A DNA stretch of 64,000 nucleotides, taken from positions 1-64,000 of the forward strand of contig DAOOPM010000003.1 in assembly GCA_035388225.1 (NCBI GenBank), given 5' to 3'. The notes below the pieces were generated by a model, which saw only the letters and a program-made list of their open reading frames with translations, was not told the DNA's origin and made no database searches. The DNA is from SB25 sp029560875 (GTDB lineage: Bacteria > Bacteroidota > Bacteroidia > Bacteroidales > Tenuifilaceae). The translations under genes and the position numbers were made by a program. Shown here one piece after another: positions 1 to 9,251 of the stretch (position 1 is the first letter of the stretch; every line of letters starts with the position of its first letter).

Positions 1-157
1 GAAAAAATATTTATTATTTCACCCTGTAAAGTTGCATTTATTACTTGAATTTAGGTTACCCCTGAAAATGAAAAAAGTAGAAACGGTAATTCCTACTTTG
101 CTTTCTGATAGTAATTCTGATTATTGGCGCGCATCAAAAGACGAATACTTTACTTAA
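1..157 (+). other. Short open frame at the left edge, possible gene end
   Basis: A reading frame is open from the window edge to a TAA at 155-157. It contains one ATG at 68, which would give a 29-residue peptide beginning MKKVETVIPTLL. It could be the last codons of a gene entering from the left or chance. I recognise no family, and the call rests only on the absence of stop codons in about 50 codons. Confidence 0.2.
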
Positions 158-178
158 TACTTATGAATGTTTTTTTGA

Positions 179-1195
179 TTACTTCACCTTCTGGTAGTAA
201 ATTTGCAAGCGCTTCCGAAAAACCCGCTCGTTAGCCTCATTTATATTTTTGATTAATCCTTCTATTATGGCAGTTCTGCCCTCAAGATCGGCACCCGAAA
301 CGGTTTCACCATCGGAGTAAACAATGTAATCAATCTGGTAACCCTTGGAGTTTAGGCTCATTGCCACAGCAGCGTTGTAATCGTCGAAAATAATAACCGA
401 TGGCATTGTGTTTACATTGTACTTAACCACTGCGGCTAAAACTTTACTGCTGATATGCCTAATTTGATCTTCACCTAGGTACTTTGCACCAAGAAGCAAC
501 CTAACCAAATCAATTTGAGCAACAAGTTGCATTTTGCGGTTGCCAATTAACTTTTCGTACTCCGATTGCGATGTTTCGAGGAATAGCTCTACAAAGCGCG
601 TTGGAACTCCTTGCAAATCGCGTAAATCGTTTTCCTTTAAGCGTAGTTTGTACTCTTTTTGAGCCATTTTTTGGGTAGAAGGATAGTAGAATTCCCACTT
701 ACGGGTACGTTTGTAGCTTTCGGTCATCGGTTTCGGCTTCCATTCGGTAACGGGACGTTTAAAAATAGGGTCTGTCAGTTTTAACTGTTGCGATTCCAAT
801 GAGTATACCAAGCAGTTCACAAAATGGATGTACCCACCGCCCAAATTAGCATGCGTTGCCGACCATAATGTTTTGTAACTAACCTTTAGTGAGTCAGTTT
901 TTATAGTATCTAAGCCTTGTTCCTCTATCTTCTTGTTTTTTATGTAATCGATAAATTCCTTGTCGAGGGTAACAGGATAGTAGGTTGTGGATTTATCAGT
1001 TGTATCGATAAAAAGGTTCTTGCCAGTATGGTACAATCCTTTTACATCCATAACGTAGGCAGAATCGTTCGCCAGCTTAACGTGTAACTTGTAATCGGCA
1101 CCCCACTTCATAGCCGAAATTGTTGGTTGAAGTGTTTGTGCGTAAGCTGTAAGTGCAACAATTACAATTAGAACTGATAGGGCTATTCTTTTCAT
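179..1195 (-). CDS. Secreted hypothetical protein, 338 aa
   Basis: Unrecognised family. The frame is open a little further upstream through a TTG, but the ATG used here gives a clean signal peptide: MKRIALS followed by a hydrophobic stretch ending in an AYAQ cleavage site, typical of Bacteroidota exported proteins. There is no lipobox cysteine, so it is predicted to be periplasmic or outer-membrane associated. The mature part is mixed alpha/beta and charged, with no catalytic motif that I can name. It lies downstream of recJ on the same strand, but a strong hairpin terminator separates the two, so it is probably transcribed on its own. Function unknown. Confidence 0.75.
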   Translation of the reverse strand: MKRIALSVLIVIVALTAYAQTLQPTISAMKWGADYKLHVKLANDSAYVMDVKGLYHTGKNLFIDTTDKSTTYYPVTLDKEFIDYIKNKKIEEQGLDTIKTDSLKVSYKTLWSATHANLGGGYIHFVNCLVYSLESQQLKLTDPIFKRPVTEWKPKPMTESYKRTRKWEFYYPSTQKMAQKEYKLRLKENDLRDLQGVPTRFVELFLETSQSEYEKLIGNRKMQLVAQIDLVRLLLGAKYLGEDQIRHISSKVLAAVVKYNVNTMPSVIIFDDYNAAVAMSLNSKGYQIDYIVYSDGETVSGADLEGRTAIIEGLIKNINEANERVFRKRLQIYYQKVK

Positions 1196-1236
1196 CGGGG
1201 TAAGTTTTTCTTCCTTCAAAAATACAGAAAAAAAGA

Positions 1237-1258
1237 ATTCCGGGACTAAGCCCGGAAT
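1237..1258 (-). terminator. Intrinsic terminator after recJ
   Basis: A perfect 8-bp stem (ATTCCGGG / CCCGGAAT) with a 6-base loop. Read on the minus strand it is followed by a run of T (CTTTTTTTC). It sits just past the recJ stop codon and upstream of the next minus-strand gene, so it ends recJ transcription. Confidence 0.85.
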
Positions 1259-1291
1259 GATAAAAACAGATTTGCTTCTGTTAAATAGTAA

Positions 1292-3010
1292 CTAATCCAG
1301 AAACTTGATATCCTTCACTCTTATTTGGATAGTAGTTATTCCACGGAAAACATTCTCGTAAAGCGAAAAACAGATGTTAAATGGTTTACATTCGTGAATT
1401 CCTTTGTAATTCTCGGCAAGTTGAAATGCTATTCCTGGATAAACCGTTGGGTTGTTCTCCTCAATTATCGAAAGTTTAAGGTGCTCCTTCTCGTTTCCAA
1501 CCAAACGTCCTTCGCCGTTGTCGTAAACATTCTCGGTGCTGAAAACCGGAGCCATATTTCCTGGTCCAAAAGGTTGAAATTGCTTAAGTATTCGGTAAAA
1601 CTTATCGTTTATCTCGCTTAGCTTAATTTTAGCATCAATATCAACTTGAGGAGTAAGCAAATCGGGAGTAATATTCTTGCTTACGTATTCTTCAAATCGT
1701 GTTTTGAATTCCTCAACCCTATCTGCCTTCATGGTTAAACCAGCAGCGTACATGTGTCCACCAAAGTTCTCCAGTAAATCGGAGCAAGCCTCAACTGCTT
1801 GGTACAAGTCAAAACCTGGAACTGAACGTGCTGAACCTGTAGCCAAATCGCCTGTTTGTGTAAGTACTACGGTTGGCTTATAGTATGTTTCTATTAGCCG
1901 CGATGCAACTATTCCCACAACACCCTTGTGCCAAGATGGGTTAAAAATTACAGTGGAGTACCGATGCTGCATTCTGGAATCTCCAGCAATCATCCTTAGA
2001 GCCTCGTGGGTGATGTTTCGGTCAACGCTTTTGCGGTCGTTATTACAGGAGTCGATAAGCGAACCTACCTCATTAGCAATGGTATCATCGTCGGCACAGA
2101 GTAGATCAACCGCGGTTTTACCCGACTCCATTCTGCCTGCAGCATTGATTCTTGGTCCAATGCGAAAAACAATATCATCAATAGCCAACTGCTGCTTTTC
2201 AATATTCGCTATTTTGATGATTGATTTAAGTCCCTTTGACGGATTGGAGTTCAACTTTTCCAAACCGTAATAGGCCAAAACTCTATTCTCGTCAATAATT
2301 GGAACAATATCCGATGCAATACTAACAGCAACCAAATCGATATGGCTGTATAGCTCCGAAGGGTCAACACCTGCTTTGCGGCAGTACCCTTGAAGCAACT
2401 TAAAGCCCACGCCACAACCAGAAAGTTCCTTGAAAGGGTAAGGGCAATCGACCCGTTTGGGGTCAAGTACAGCTACAGCCTCGGGAATTTGGTCGCCGGG
2501 TAAATGGTGGTCGCAAATAATAAAATCGATTTTACGCTGAGTGGCGTAACGAATCTTCTCAATGGCCTTAATTCCGCAATCGAGTGCTACAATTAACGAG
2601 TAGCCATTGTCAAAGGCATAATCAATACCCTTAAAAGATATTCCGTAACCCTCATTATACCTATCGGGAATATAGTATCCAATTTTTGAGTAACGACTGC
2701 GGAAGAATGAGTACATCAGCGCAACAGCTGTTGTTCCATCAACATCGTAATCGCCATAAAATAGTATTCTTTCTCCTTTACGGATAGCTTGTTCTATACG
2801 GTCAACAGCGTTGTGCATGTCCTTCATCAGGAATGGATCGTACAAATCGTCCAACGACGGCCGGAAAAACCGCTTTGCCTCATCGTACGTTTTTACTCCA
2901 CGCTGAACCAATAGCGATGCTAAAACTGGTTCAATGCTTAACTCTGTTGCTAAGCGGTTAACCAATTCGGGGTCGCCCAGTTCCTTATATACCCATCTTT
3001 TTTCCATCAT
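1292..3010 (-). CDS. recJ: Single-stranded-DNA-specific exonuclease RecJ
   Basis: A 572-residue RecJ of usual length, the 5'-3' single-strand DNA exonuclease of recombination and mismatch repair. Motif I is GDYDVDGT at residues 86-93, and the DHH triad that names the superfamily is at 167-169. The Mn-binding loop GPRINAAGRM is at 285-294. A DHHA1-type segment with GGHMYAAG and a C-terminal OB-like part follow. Two adjacent ATG codons open the gene and either could be used. It is third in a minus-strand run lipA-lipB-recJ, about 40 bp after lipB, and ends at a strong terminator. Confidence 0.97.
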   Translation of the reverse strand: MMEKRWVYKELGDPELVNRLATELSIEPVLASLLVQRGVKTYDEAKRFFRPSLDDLYDPFLMKDMHNAVDRIEQAIRKGERILFYGDYDVDGTTAVALMYSFFRSRYSKIGYYIPDRYNEGYGISFKGIDYAFDNGYSLIVALDCGIKAIEKIRYATQRKIDFIICDHHLPGDQIPEAVAVLDPKRVDCPYPFKELSGCGVGFKLLQGYCRKAGVDPSELYSHIDLVAVSIASDIVPIIDENRVLAYYGLEKLNSNPSKGLKSIIKIANIEKQQLAIDDIVFRIGPRINAAGRMESGKTAVDLLCADDDTIANEVGSLIDSCNNDRKSVDRNITHEALRMIAGDSRMQHRYSTVIFNPSWHKGVVGIVASRLIETYYKPTVVLTQTGDLATGSARSVPGFDLYQAVEACSDLLENFGGHMYAAGLTMKADRVEEFKTRFEEYVSKNITPDLLTPQVDIDAKIKLSEINDKFYRILKQFQPFGPGNMAPVFSTENVYDNGEGRLVGNEKEHLKLSIIEENNPTVYPGIAFQLAENYKGIHECKPFNICFSLYENVFRGITTIQIRVKDIKFLD

Positions 3011-3049
3011 TCAAATCTCCAATTGTTATTTTATGAGCCATTTGAATGA

Positions 3050-3730
3050 CTACAGGTTATATTCAAAATTAAATCGAGCGGCAAAATGCTTCTTAAGATT
3101 TTGCTTCACCTCGTTGTAATCAACCTCGTATCCCAACTCCTTCTGCATTGATGTTACACCCTTATCAATAAATCCACAAGGGTTGATATAGCTGAAGTAA
3201 TCAAGATTTGTGTTGATGTTGAAAGCCAAGCCGTGCATTGTTACAAAACGGCTAGCGCGTACGCCAATGGCGCAGATTTTACGCTCTTTACCTTTAACTC
3301 CAACATCGAGCCAAACGCCCGTGGCGCCTTCGAGCCTATCAGATTTTATTCCATAGTCGGCCAAGCAGTCAATAATAACCTGCTCCATTTCGTGGATGTA
3401 GGATTTAAGAGTTAGGCCTAAAGCCTCGAGGTTGAGAATTGGATAGGCCACAATTTGGCCAGGACCGTGGTACGTAATATCGCCTCCTCGATTTATGTGA
3501 TAGTACGTAGCATTGATGCGCTTAAGCATCTCGTCGGAGATGAGCAAGTTGGTGTTTTCACCGCTCTTCCCTAAGGTGTAAACATGTGGATGCTCGCAAA
3601 AGAGCAAATAGTGTAACTTTCCGTCACCCTTTAGTTTCCTCTGTGTTACCTCTTCAAACCGTTGCTCCTGATAATCCCATGCCTCCTTATAGTCAATTAG
3701 TCCAAGATCACTAAAACTTACGTTGTGCAT
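3050..3730 (-). CDS. lipB: Octanoyl-[ACP]:protein octanoyltransferase LipB
   Basis: A cytoplasmic enzyme that moves the octanoyl group from acyl carrier protein to lipoyl domains, the first step of protein lipoylation. The RGGDITYHGPGQ signature is at residues 81-92. The catalytic lysine is K151 (KICAIGVR) and the acyl-thioester cysteine is C185 (INPCGF), matching the E. coli Lys/Cys pair. I chose the ATG at 3730, which starts MHNVSFSDLG; the frame continues upstream only through a TTG that would encode a lysine-rich leader unlike the family. It follows lipA by 37 bp, so both lipoylation steps are co-transcribed. Confidence 0.97.
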   Translation of the reverse strand: MHNVSFSDLGLIDYKEAWDYQEQRFEEVTQRKLKGDGKLHYLLFCEHPHVYTLGKSGENTNLLISDEMLKRINATYYHINRGGDITYHGPGQIVAYPILNLEALGLTLKSYIHEMEQVIIDCLADYGIKSDRLEGATGVWLDVGVKGKERKICAIGVRASRFVTMHGLAFNINTNLDYFSYINPCGFIDKGVTSMQKELGYEVDYNEVKQNLKKHFAARFNFEYNL

Positions 3731-3767
3731 TATATGTTTTTTTTCTTTTTTGCATAGCAAGTACAGC

Positions 3768-4640
3768 TTAGCTGTTACAACATTTGCCCTTTACCAACTC
3801 CTGCGCCTTATCCGCGTGGTATGATGAACGCACCAATGGGCCACACTCGGCAAATGTAAATCCCTTTTGCAGGGCAATTTGTTTATACTCATCAAACTCC
3901 TCTGGTGATATATAACGTTCCACAGGCAAATTTGTTGGGCGAGGCTGAAGGTATTGTCCTAAGGTAATCATTCGGCAATCAACAGCAATTAAATCGTCCA
4001 TTGTTTTGATGACTTCGTCGCGTGTTTCGCCAAGACCTAGCATAATTCCCGATTTTGCTCTGTAACCACGCATAGTTACATACTCAAGAGTCCTTAAGCT
4101 CTTCTCATAGTTTGCCTTTGAACGAACAGTTTTCGATAGACGCTCAACCGTCTCAAGGTTGTGGCCTACCACATCAGGGTTCGATTCTAGGAATATGTCT
4201 ATTAACTCTGTTCGTCCATCAAAATCAGGAATTAACACCTCAATGGTGGTGTTTGGATTCAACTCACGAATTGCCCTCACGGTTTCGCACCAATGCGCTG
4301 CACCCTGGTCGGGTAAATCGTCCCTATCTACTGATGTTATAACACAGTACTTCAAATTCATTAACTGTACCGAACGGGCAACGTTATGTGGCTCGTTGGG
4401 GTCGGGAGGTAATGGCTTACCTGTTGCTGTAGCGCAAAACTTACAGGAGCGGGTGCAGATATCACCTAAAATCATAAACGTTGCCACACCATTACCCCAG
4501 CACTCCCCAATGTTTGGACACATTCCGCTGCTGCATATGGTATGCAATTTATGCTTCTTAACTATCCCGCTCACCTGCGCATATCCTTCGCCTCCGGGTA
4601 GTTTTATTTTAAGCCACGATGGTTTCCGAACCTCACTCAT
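3768..4640 (-). CDS. lipA: Lipoyl synthase LipA (radical SAM)
   Basis: Inserts two sulfur atoms into protein-bound octanoyl groups to make lipoyl cofactor. At 290 residues it is slightly short but complete. The auxiliary 4Fe-4S cysteines are C36, C41 and C47 (CSSGMCPNIGECW), and the radical-SAM cluster cysteines C62, C66 and C69 are in CTRSCKFC. The GD before the cluster and the C-terminal RSSYHA segment are conserved. The start ATG is well placed and preceded by an AT-rich spacer of 128 bp. It is transcribed before lipB, so the product of LipB is the substrate of its operon neighbour. Confidence 0.97.
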   Translation of the reverse strand: MSEVRKPSWLKIKLPGGEGYAQVSGIVKKHKLHTICSSGMCPNIGECWGNGVATFMILGDICTRSCKFCATATGKPLPPDPNEPHNVARSVQLMNLKYCVITSVDRDDLPDQGAAHWCETVRAIRELNPNTTIEVLIPDFDGRTELIDIFLESNPDVVGHNLETVERLSKTVRSKANYEKSLRTLEYVTMRGYRAKSGIMLGLGETRDEVIKTMDDLIAVDCRMITLGQYLQPRPTNLPVERYISPEEFDEYKQIALQKGFTFAECGPLVRSSYHADKAQELVKGKCCNS

Positions 4641-4768
4641 CTCCCAAATAAAATATTTTTACAAAAGAACAAAAAAAAAGGCAGATTATCGGTGTATAGT
4701 TTTTAGTATTTAGTCTATTGATTAAAAGATACGGTTTTCTGTGGTCGATGGACTATCGGCTATTCTCA

Positions 4769-5398
4769 TTATTCAATCCACAAAAAATACTCATCTTCAA
4801 TATTTCCCGAAAACTTAATCATCCCCAAAACTGTAAGATTTACAAGGGTGCGTTCAGCATCGGCAGTGGACATAAAGCCAATTTTGCTGAATTGCTGAAC
4901 GGTTATCCGCTTATGTTGCTTCAAATAATCAAAAAGATTATTCTCCACATCGCTTAAATTCAAACTGATAGATTTCCTGTGATGTTCGGCCTTCCATATT
5001 TTCAGTTGAATTGGCGAAGCCATAATATTCTCATCGTTTACCCTGACGTAAGCCTTGTATGATCCAGATTTGTCGGGTGCTTTGTGCGGTTTCTTTTTCG
5101 ATGGCTTAACCTTGACCTCAAGAACTGTTTTACCATTGATATCCCACCTAAGCACCTCGAACGGAACTTCGGGCTTACAGTACATCTGCGATGCAGCTTC
5201 AACCATATAGTACTCCTCATCGGAGTTTACCCCAGCAATGTTTCCATTATCCTTAACTCCAACAAGCAGTGTTCCGCCCAAGGTATTAGCAAAGGCCACC
5301 AGGGAGCGGGCAATCTTTTTTGAATCGGTTATGGAATGCTTAAAATCGAGCGTTTGGTGCTCGCCCTGACTAATCAGGTTTACTATATGGCGACTCAC
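4769..5398 (-). CDS. AlbA_2 (Schlafen-type) domain protein with C-terminal winged helix
   Basis: A 209-residue protein. Residues about 10-125 match the AlbA_2 putative DNA-binding fold: an acidic LDFKHS start, then AFANTLGGTLLVGVKDNG, and a basic PSKKKPHKAP loop. Residues about 150-205 look like a winged helix-turn-helix (KRITVQQFSKIGF). Such proteins are generally annotated as ATP-binding or transcription regulators, and the ligand is unknown. No ATG is available at the family start; a GTG at 5398 encodes the first residue. The 128-bp gap to lipA and the gap to the serpin gene suggest a single-gene unit. Confidence 0.8.
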   Translation of the reverse strand: MSRHIVNLISQGEHQTLDFKHSITDSKKIARSLVAFANTLGGTLLVGVKDNGNIAGVNSDEEYYMVEAASQMYCKPEVPFEVLRWDINGKTVLEVKVKPSKKKPHKAPDKSGSYKAYVRVNDENIMASPIQLKIWKAEHHRKSISLNLSDVENNLFDYLKQHKRITVQQFSKIGFMSTADAERTLVNLTVLGMIKFSGNIEDEYFLWIE

Positions 5399-5429
5399 AA
5401 AGCAGCAATAATTATATGTTTTAAAAATT

Positions 5430-5469
5430 GACTATTCGACTGTTTGTAAACTGTTCAATCTGAATAGTC
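5430..5469 (-). repeat. Inverted repeat between serpin and AlbA_2 genes
   Basis: An 8-bp perfect inverted repeat, GACTATTC / GAATAGTC, separated by 24 bases. On the minus strand the second arm is followed by AATTTTTAAAAC, so it could be a weak terminator for the serpin gene or an operator for the AlbA_2 gene. The sequence alone cannot decide. Confidence 0.4.
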
Positions 5470-5499
5470 GAATAACCAAATGGTCAAAATTCCGAAGTC

Positions 5500-6675
5500 T
5501 TACTTATTTGGATTCTCCACCTTGCCCATAAACAGAATGGTGTTGCTACCATTATGTTTTAGTATGTAGATAAATGGGCGGTTAACAATAAATTCAGTCT
5601 TTCGTACAAAAGATTTCATTGCAATTACAACAGCAGTTGCAGCGGCAGCGGTTGTTCCCTCCTCCGATACCTTGATGAATGCTTTATGAAACGCATCGGA
5701 TATTTTTAAATCGTTTTTACCAGAAATACCAGATAAATCGGCAGCATCGGAAAAAGCAATTGGCATCCCCATTTCGCTAAGTGTTTTCTTTAGCGACAGT
5801 CCTGTCTCTATTTTGAACTTGGGCAATAGAACTGCCACTTTCTCCCTCTCTAATCCAGCCAATGTTTGGTTGTAAAGGTCGATATTTAGGCCTTTTTCAA
5901 ATTCCGACATCTTTACGCTTTCGTTGGGTAAAAGAACCAACATTGAAAGTTTTCCTCCTTTATAATTTAGCTGAATGGCATCGTAATTTTCGCTTGTAAA
6001 GTAACCCATAGAATCCTCCACAAACATTGTAGCACAGTTAATAGATTCGCCAGAGGAAAGGGTAAACTCACGCTGTGCTGTTCTTTTGGAGTCGAACTCC
6101 TTTTCCCATTTTCCTTTAAAGTAGATAGCGTTGGTCAGCACCAAACGGGTTAAATCGGTTATGCTACCCTCGGGCAACAAATCCTTGATATAGTCCTTTG
6201 TGTCAGCTTCAATGGCCTTATTAATCTTTACCCTCGATGGTTCAGGCTGAGCAATAAAACTTGTTAAAGCAACCTTTGCGTTATACGATTTCTGCAACGA
6301 TTTTTTGTACTGTCGGTTAACCTTAAAGGTTTCCTCCATCCAAACCCTGTTAGTTATAGAAATATCAACGGCACTCCCAGCATCCTTTTGGATTTTGGAC
6401 TGCAGTTTCCCCATTCCAGCGTGAAACGATGATTGGTTATTTGGAAAGTAAAACACCTGCGACATTTGTTTCTCGGTCTCAGCCTTTGCGCCAATTGCTA
6501 CCATACCAAACGCAGGAGTAAGGCTAAATGGCGCAAATACTACATTTTCACTTTTATCCTTGGAAACGTATTTATAAAAATCGAAGGCAAATTTTGATAC
6601 TGATTCTGATGACTTTTGTGCAGTGCAAGCAACTGTAACCACCAGAAAAACTGAAAGGAAAGTTATTTTCTTCAT
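5500..6675 (-). CDS. Secreted serpin (serine protease inhibitor)
   Basis: A 391-residue serpin of standard length. The N-terminus MKKITFLSVFLVVTVACTAQ is a signal peptide; cleavage could be by signal peptidase I at the AQ or lipidation at C17, whose lipobox is poor. The reactive-centre hinge EEGTTAAAAT at residues 338-347 has the small residues required of an inhibitory serpin. Counting from P17 (E338) places K354 at P1 and S355 at P1', which predicts trypsin-like targets. The C-terminal NRPFIYILKH and FMGKVENP blocks are typical. It is likely exported to protect the cell envelope. It is flanked by rlmN and the AlbA_2 gene on the same strand, without an obvious functional link. Confidence 0.95.
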   Translation of the reverse strand: MKKITFLSVFLVVTVACTAQKSSESVSKFAFDFYKYVSKDKSENVVFAPFSLTPAFGMVAIGAKAETEKQMSQVFYFPNNQSSFHAGMGKLQSKIQKDAGSAVDISITNRVWMEETFKVNRQYKKSLQKSYNAKVALTSFIAQPEPSRVKINKAIEADTKDYIKDLLPEGSITDLTRLVLTNAIYFKGKWEKEFDSKRTAQREFTLSSGESINCATMFVEDSMGYFTSENYDAIQLNYKGGKLSMLVLLPNESVKMSEFEKGLNIDLYNQTLAGLEREKVAVLLPKFKIETGLSLKKTLSEMGMPIAFSDAADLSGISGKNDLKISDAFHKAFIKVSEEGTTAAAATAVVIAMKSFVRKTEFIVNRPFIYILKHNGSNTILFMGKVENPNK

Positions 6676-6772
6676 AGCCGTAATTTTTTACTAAGATACA
6701 ACAAAGGCGTGAAAAGTTAAACGTTAATAATTAAACGCTAAAAGGCTGAAATTAAGTAATTATCTTGAGCGT

Positions 6773-7801
6773 TTATTTTCTTTCTATTAAAGCCTTTGTA
6801 GATAGAAGACCACAAGCTGCCTGTATATCCTGTCCGCGCGATGCGCGAATGGTTGTAAAAATTCCCTTAGAGGTTAAAGCATCCCTAAATTCAAGCATTT
6901 TGGCATCGGCCGTTCCTCGTAAAGGTGAATCGGGAATTGTATGGAAACGTATAAGGTTTACCCTACACTCTAGCCCATTTAAGAGTTTTGTCATCTCCTT
7001 AACGTGCTTTGGGGTATCGTTTATCCCATCGAACATTATATACTCAAAGGAAACTCTACGCTGACCGCCTTTGAATGTTTTACGAATTTCGGCCACAACA
7101 TCGGCAATGGGATAAACATTCTGTATTGGCATTAGCATTTTACGCTCCTCGTCGAACGGAGTATGCAAGCTTATTGCCAAGTGGCAATTGCTTTGCTCCA
7201 TAAACTTTCTAAGTGCTGGAATAAGCCCAATTGATGAAACTGTTACACGCTTGGGACTCCACCCCATCCCCCACTCTGATGTGAGAATCTCGGTGCTTTT
7301 GAGCACGTTGTCTAAATTATCGAATGGTTCGCCCATTCCCATGTACACAATGTTGGTCACATTCCTAAACTCGGGGATGCTGCGCAATTGGTTGATAATT
7401 TCACCAGACGTAAGGTGACCCTGAAAGCCCTGTTTTCCAGTCATACAGAACAAACAGCCCATTTTACAGCCCGCTTGCGACGAAACGCAAAGCGTTGCCC
7501 TGTCGGTTTCGGGGATATATGCCGCCTCAACAAATTTGTTTATGCCTGTTGGAAACAGGTATTTCTTTGTTCCATCTGCCGATTCCGATACCTGTTCTGG
7601 GGCAATCAATCCAATAGTGTACTTCACTGAAAGTTGCTCGCGTACCTTCTTCGACAAGTTTGTCATTTGGTCTATAGAGTCCACATCCTTATGGTAGAGC
7701 CAATCCGTAATTTGTGCTGCTGTATATTTGAGTAAGCCTTCGGCAACAACAATTTCCGTTAATTCGCTTAGCGTTTTTCCGTAAAGAGGGATTAATGACA
7801 T
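6773..7801 (-). CDS. rlmN: Dual-specificity 23S rRNA/tRNA adenine-C2 methyltransferase RlmN
   Basis: A radical-SAM enzyme that methylates C2 of A2503 in 23S rRNA and A37 of some tRNAs. It has 342 residues. The cluster cysteines are C112, C116 and C119 (CKMGCLFC), the cysteine that resolves the covalent intermediate is C105, and the methyl-carrying cysteine near the C-terminus is C330 (QAACGLL). SAM-binding MGMGEPFDN and the VSSIGL block are present. It is 57 bp downstream of the ferredoxin-NADP reductase gene on the same strand. Such a reductase could in principle feed electrons to a radical-SAM enzyme, but that is only inference from position. Confidence 0.97.
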   Translation of the reverse strand: MSLIPLYGKTLSELTEIVVAEGLLKYTAAQITDWLYHKDVDSIDQMTNLSKKVREQLSVKYTIGLIAPEQVSESADGTKKYLFPTGINKFVEAAYIPETDRATLCVSSQAGCKMGCLFCMTGKQGFQGHLTSGEIINQLRSIPEFRNVTNIVYMGMGEPFDNLDNVLKSTEILTSEWGMGWSPKRVTVSSIGLIPALRKFMEQSNCHLAISLHTPFDEERKMLMPIQNVYPIADVVAEIRKTFKGGQRRVSFEYIMFDGINDTPKHVKEMTKLLNGLECRVNLIRFHTIPDSPLRGTADAKMLEFRDALTSKGIFTTIRASRGQDIQAACGLLSTKALIERK

Positions 7802-7858
7802 ATTTCTCAGATATCAGATGTTAGACATTAGACTCAAGACCAATGTCTATGTTATTAA

Positions 7859-8524
7859 TTAAAAGTAGATTTCAGAATTTATATTTGTAACCGAAACACC
7901 CCTTGATATAAGTATATCGCGAGTTTCCACAACCATTTCGGCACTGCCACAAAGGTAGTAATTTTTATTAGTGTCAAGGCTATCCCATTCCTTCAAGAAT
8001 TTAGTGACTCTTCCAACATACAAGCAACCTGGTAGACATCGGGAGCAACACTGTATGTAACGTTCGCCTAATGTTGACTGCAAATAGTCGGAAAAGTAAA
8101 AGAAATCGGGGTATGGAGCACCGTGAATAACCGTGGCGTGATTAACCTTGTTGGATTGTAACATCGACATAAATGGCGCAATGCCTGTGCCTGCAGCCAC
8201 AAATACCGCATTATCCTTTACCTTAGTAAACGTACCAAATGGCTTTGAAACCAAAAGAGTATCGCCTGCCTTAAGCAACGAAAGCATTGGGGTTAATGAG
8301 CCTTCCTCCCTCTCGCTGTATAGAATTGTAATCAGGTCGTCGGTTTCTGCAGATGCTATGCTGTAAAGTCGGGGCTCAATTTCAGTATTAACCCCAAGTG
8401 CTAAAACCTGTCCCGCAATAAAGGGATTGTTCCTGTGAAATTTGATAATATGTGAGCCTGGGGCAATTTTAACATTAGAAATTACCCTTTGCTTGGTGTA
8501 TTCAATATCGGACCAGTTCTTCAT
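7859..8524 (-). CDS. Ferredoxin/flavodoxin-NADP+ reductase family protein
   Basis: A 221-residue FAD- and NADP-binding oxidoreductase. The FAD-binding motif RLYSIAS is near residue 73, the phosphate-binding GSLTPML follows, and the NADP domain begins with VAAGTGIAPF. The C-terminal NYYLCGSAEMV is the usual nucleotide-binding end. There is no ferredoxin domain, so it acts with a separate ferredoxin or flavodoxin. It is slightly shorter than E. coli Fpr. A 57-bp spacer leads to rlmN. Confidence 0.88.
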   Translation of the reverse strand: MKNWSDIEYTKQRVISNVKIAPGSHIIKFHRNNPFIAGQVLALGVNTEIEPRLYSIASAETDDLITILYSEREEGSLTPMLSLLKAGDTLLVSKPFGTFTKVKDNAVFVAAGTGIAPFMSMLQSNKVNHATVIHGAPYPDFFYFSDYLQSTLGERYIQCCSRCLPGCLYVGRVTKFLKEWDSLDTNKNYYLCGSAEMVVETRDILISRGVSVTNINSEIYF

Positions 8525-8593
8525 TTTAATTTTATTGAACCAACACCAATTTCGGGCAATTTGTTCAGAAATACAAGAGTAAAAACGTTTTCG

Positions 8594-9241
8594 TTACTGA
8601 TTTGCTCCAAAACGATAGAAATACCCAATGTTTATTACCTGAGTAACAGATTTTGACTGTTGGGGCATATCGGCATAGGTGTGGTCGTACAAATCGGCAA
8701 AGCCATAACTAATGCGAAACTCTGCCTGAATGGTGCCCCACTTAAAATCATGACTTAATCCGCCACCACCCATTAATCCGTAATCGAATCGTTTATCGCG
8801 TAAAACATTAAACTTAACGGATTCCATTTTATACGAACCACTGCTATTGTCGCCCTCCTCTGCAGATAAAAGATATGCTATGTAAGGACCTGCATTAACG
8901 TGAACGTATGCAAATTTAAGATTTAGCCTAAACTGAAGAAATATTGGTAACTCAATATAAGTATTAACGCGCTTGAATATAACCGTGTTGGTCTCATCGG
9001 CAGGAAGCATATAGCCTCTATTTATCCTGTAAAGTTCGGCCTGAAACCCAACATACTTTGAGTTGTAATGCTTAAAAAACAAACCCAAATCCAAGCCATT
9101 ATCGGTAAGCAACTTGGTTTCTTGGTATGGTTTAAACGATATTGTGGAAAAAGCATACCCCCCCTTAACACCCACATAGGTTTGGCTCCATGAGTTAAGT
9201 GATATAAATACTATTATTGTAATAAACCAAAGTTTCTTCAT
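8594..9241 (-). CDS. Outer-membrane beta-barrel protein (porin-like family)
   Basis: A 215-residue protein with a signal peptide (MKKLWFITIIVFISLNSWSQ), then alternating amphipathic strands typical of the Bacteroidota outer-membrane beta-barrel family, such as GVKGGYAF at the start and VINIGYFYRF at the end. The ATG used gives the signal peptide; a longer frame starting at a TTG would overlap the upstream gene. Small 8-stranded barrels of this kind are common and of unknown role. It lies between the reductase gene and the MTH1187-type gene. Confidence 0.82.
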   Translation of the reverse strand: MKKLWFITIIVFISLNSWSQTYVGVKGGYAFSTISFKPYQETKLLTDNGLDLGLFFKHYNSKYVGFQAELYRINRGYMLPADETNTVIFKRVNTYIELPIFLQFRLNLKFAYVHVNAGPYIAYLLSAEEGDNSSGSYKMESVKFNVLRDKRFDYGLMGGGGLSHDFKWGTIQAEFRISYGFADLYDHTYADMPQQSKSVTQVINIGYFYRFGANQ

Positions 9242-9251
9242 TTTTGTATTG

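Noticed and set aside
4159..4713. A 184-codon open frame on the plus strand opposite lipA
   Set aside because: It lies antisense to a clear lipA with all cysteine motifs intact. Its translation has no recognisable domain and its composition is that of a shadow frame.
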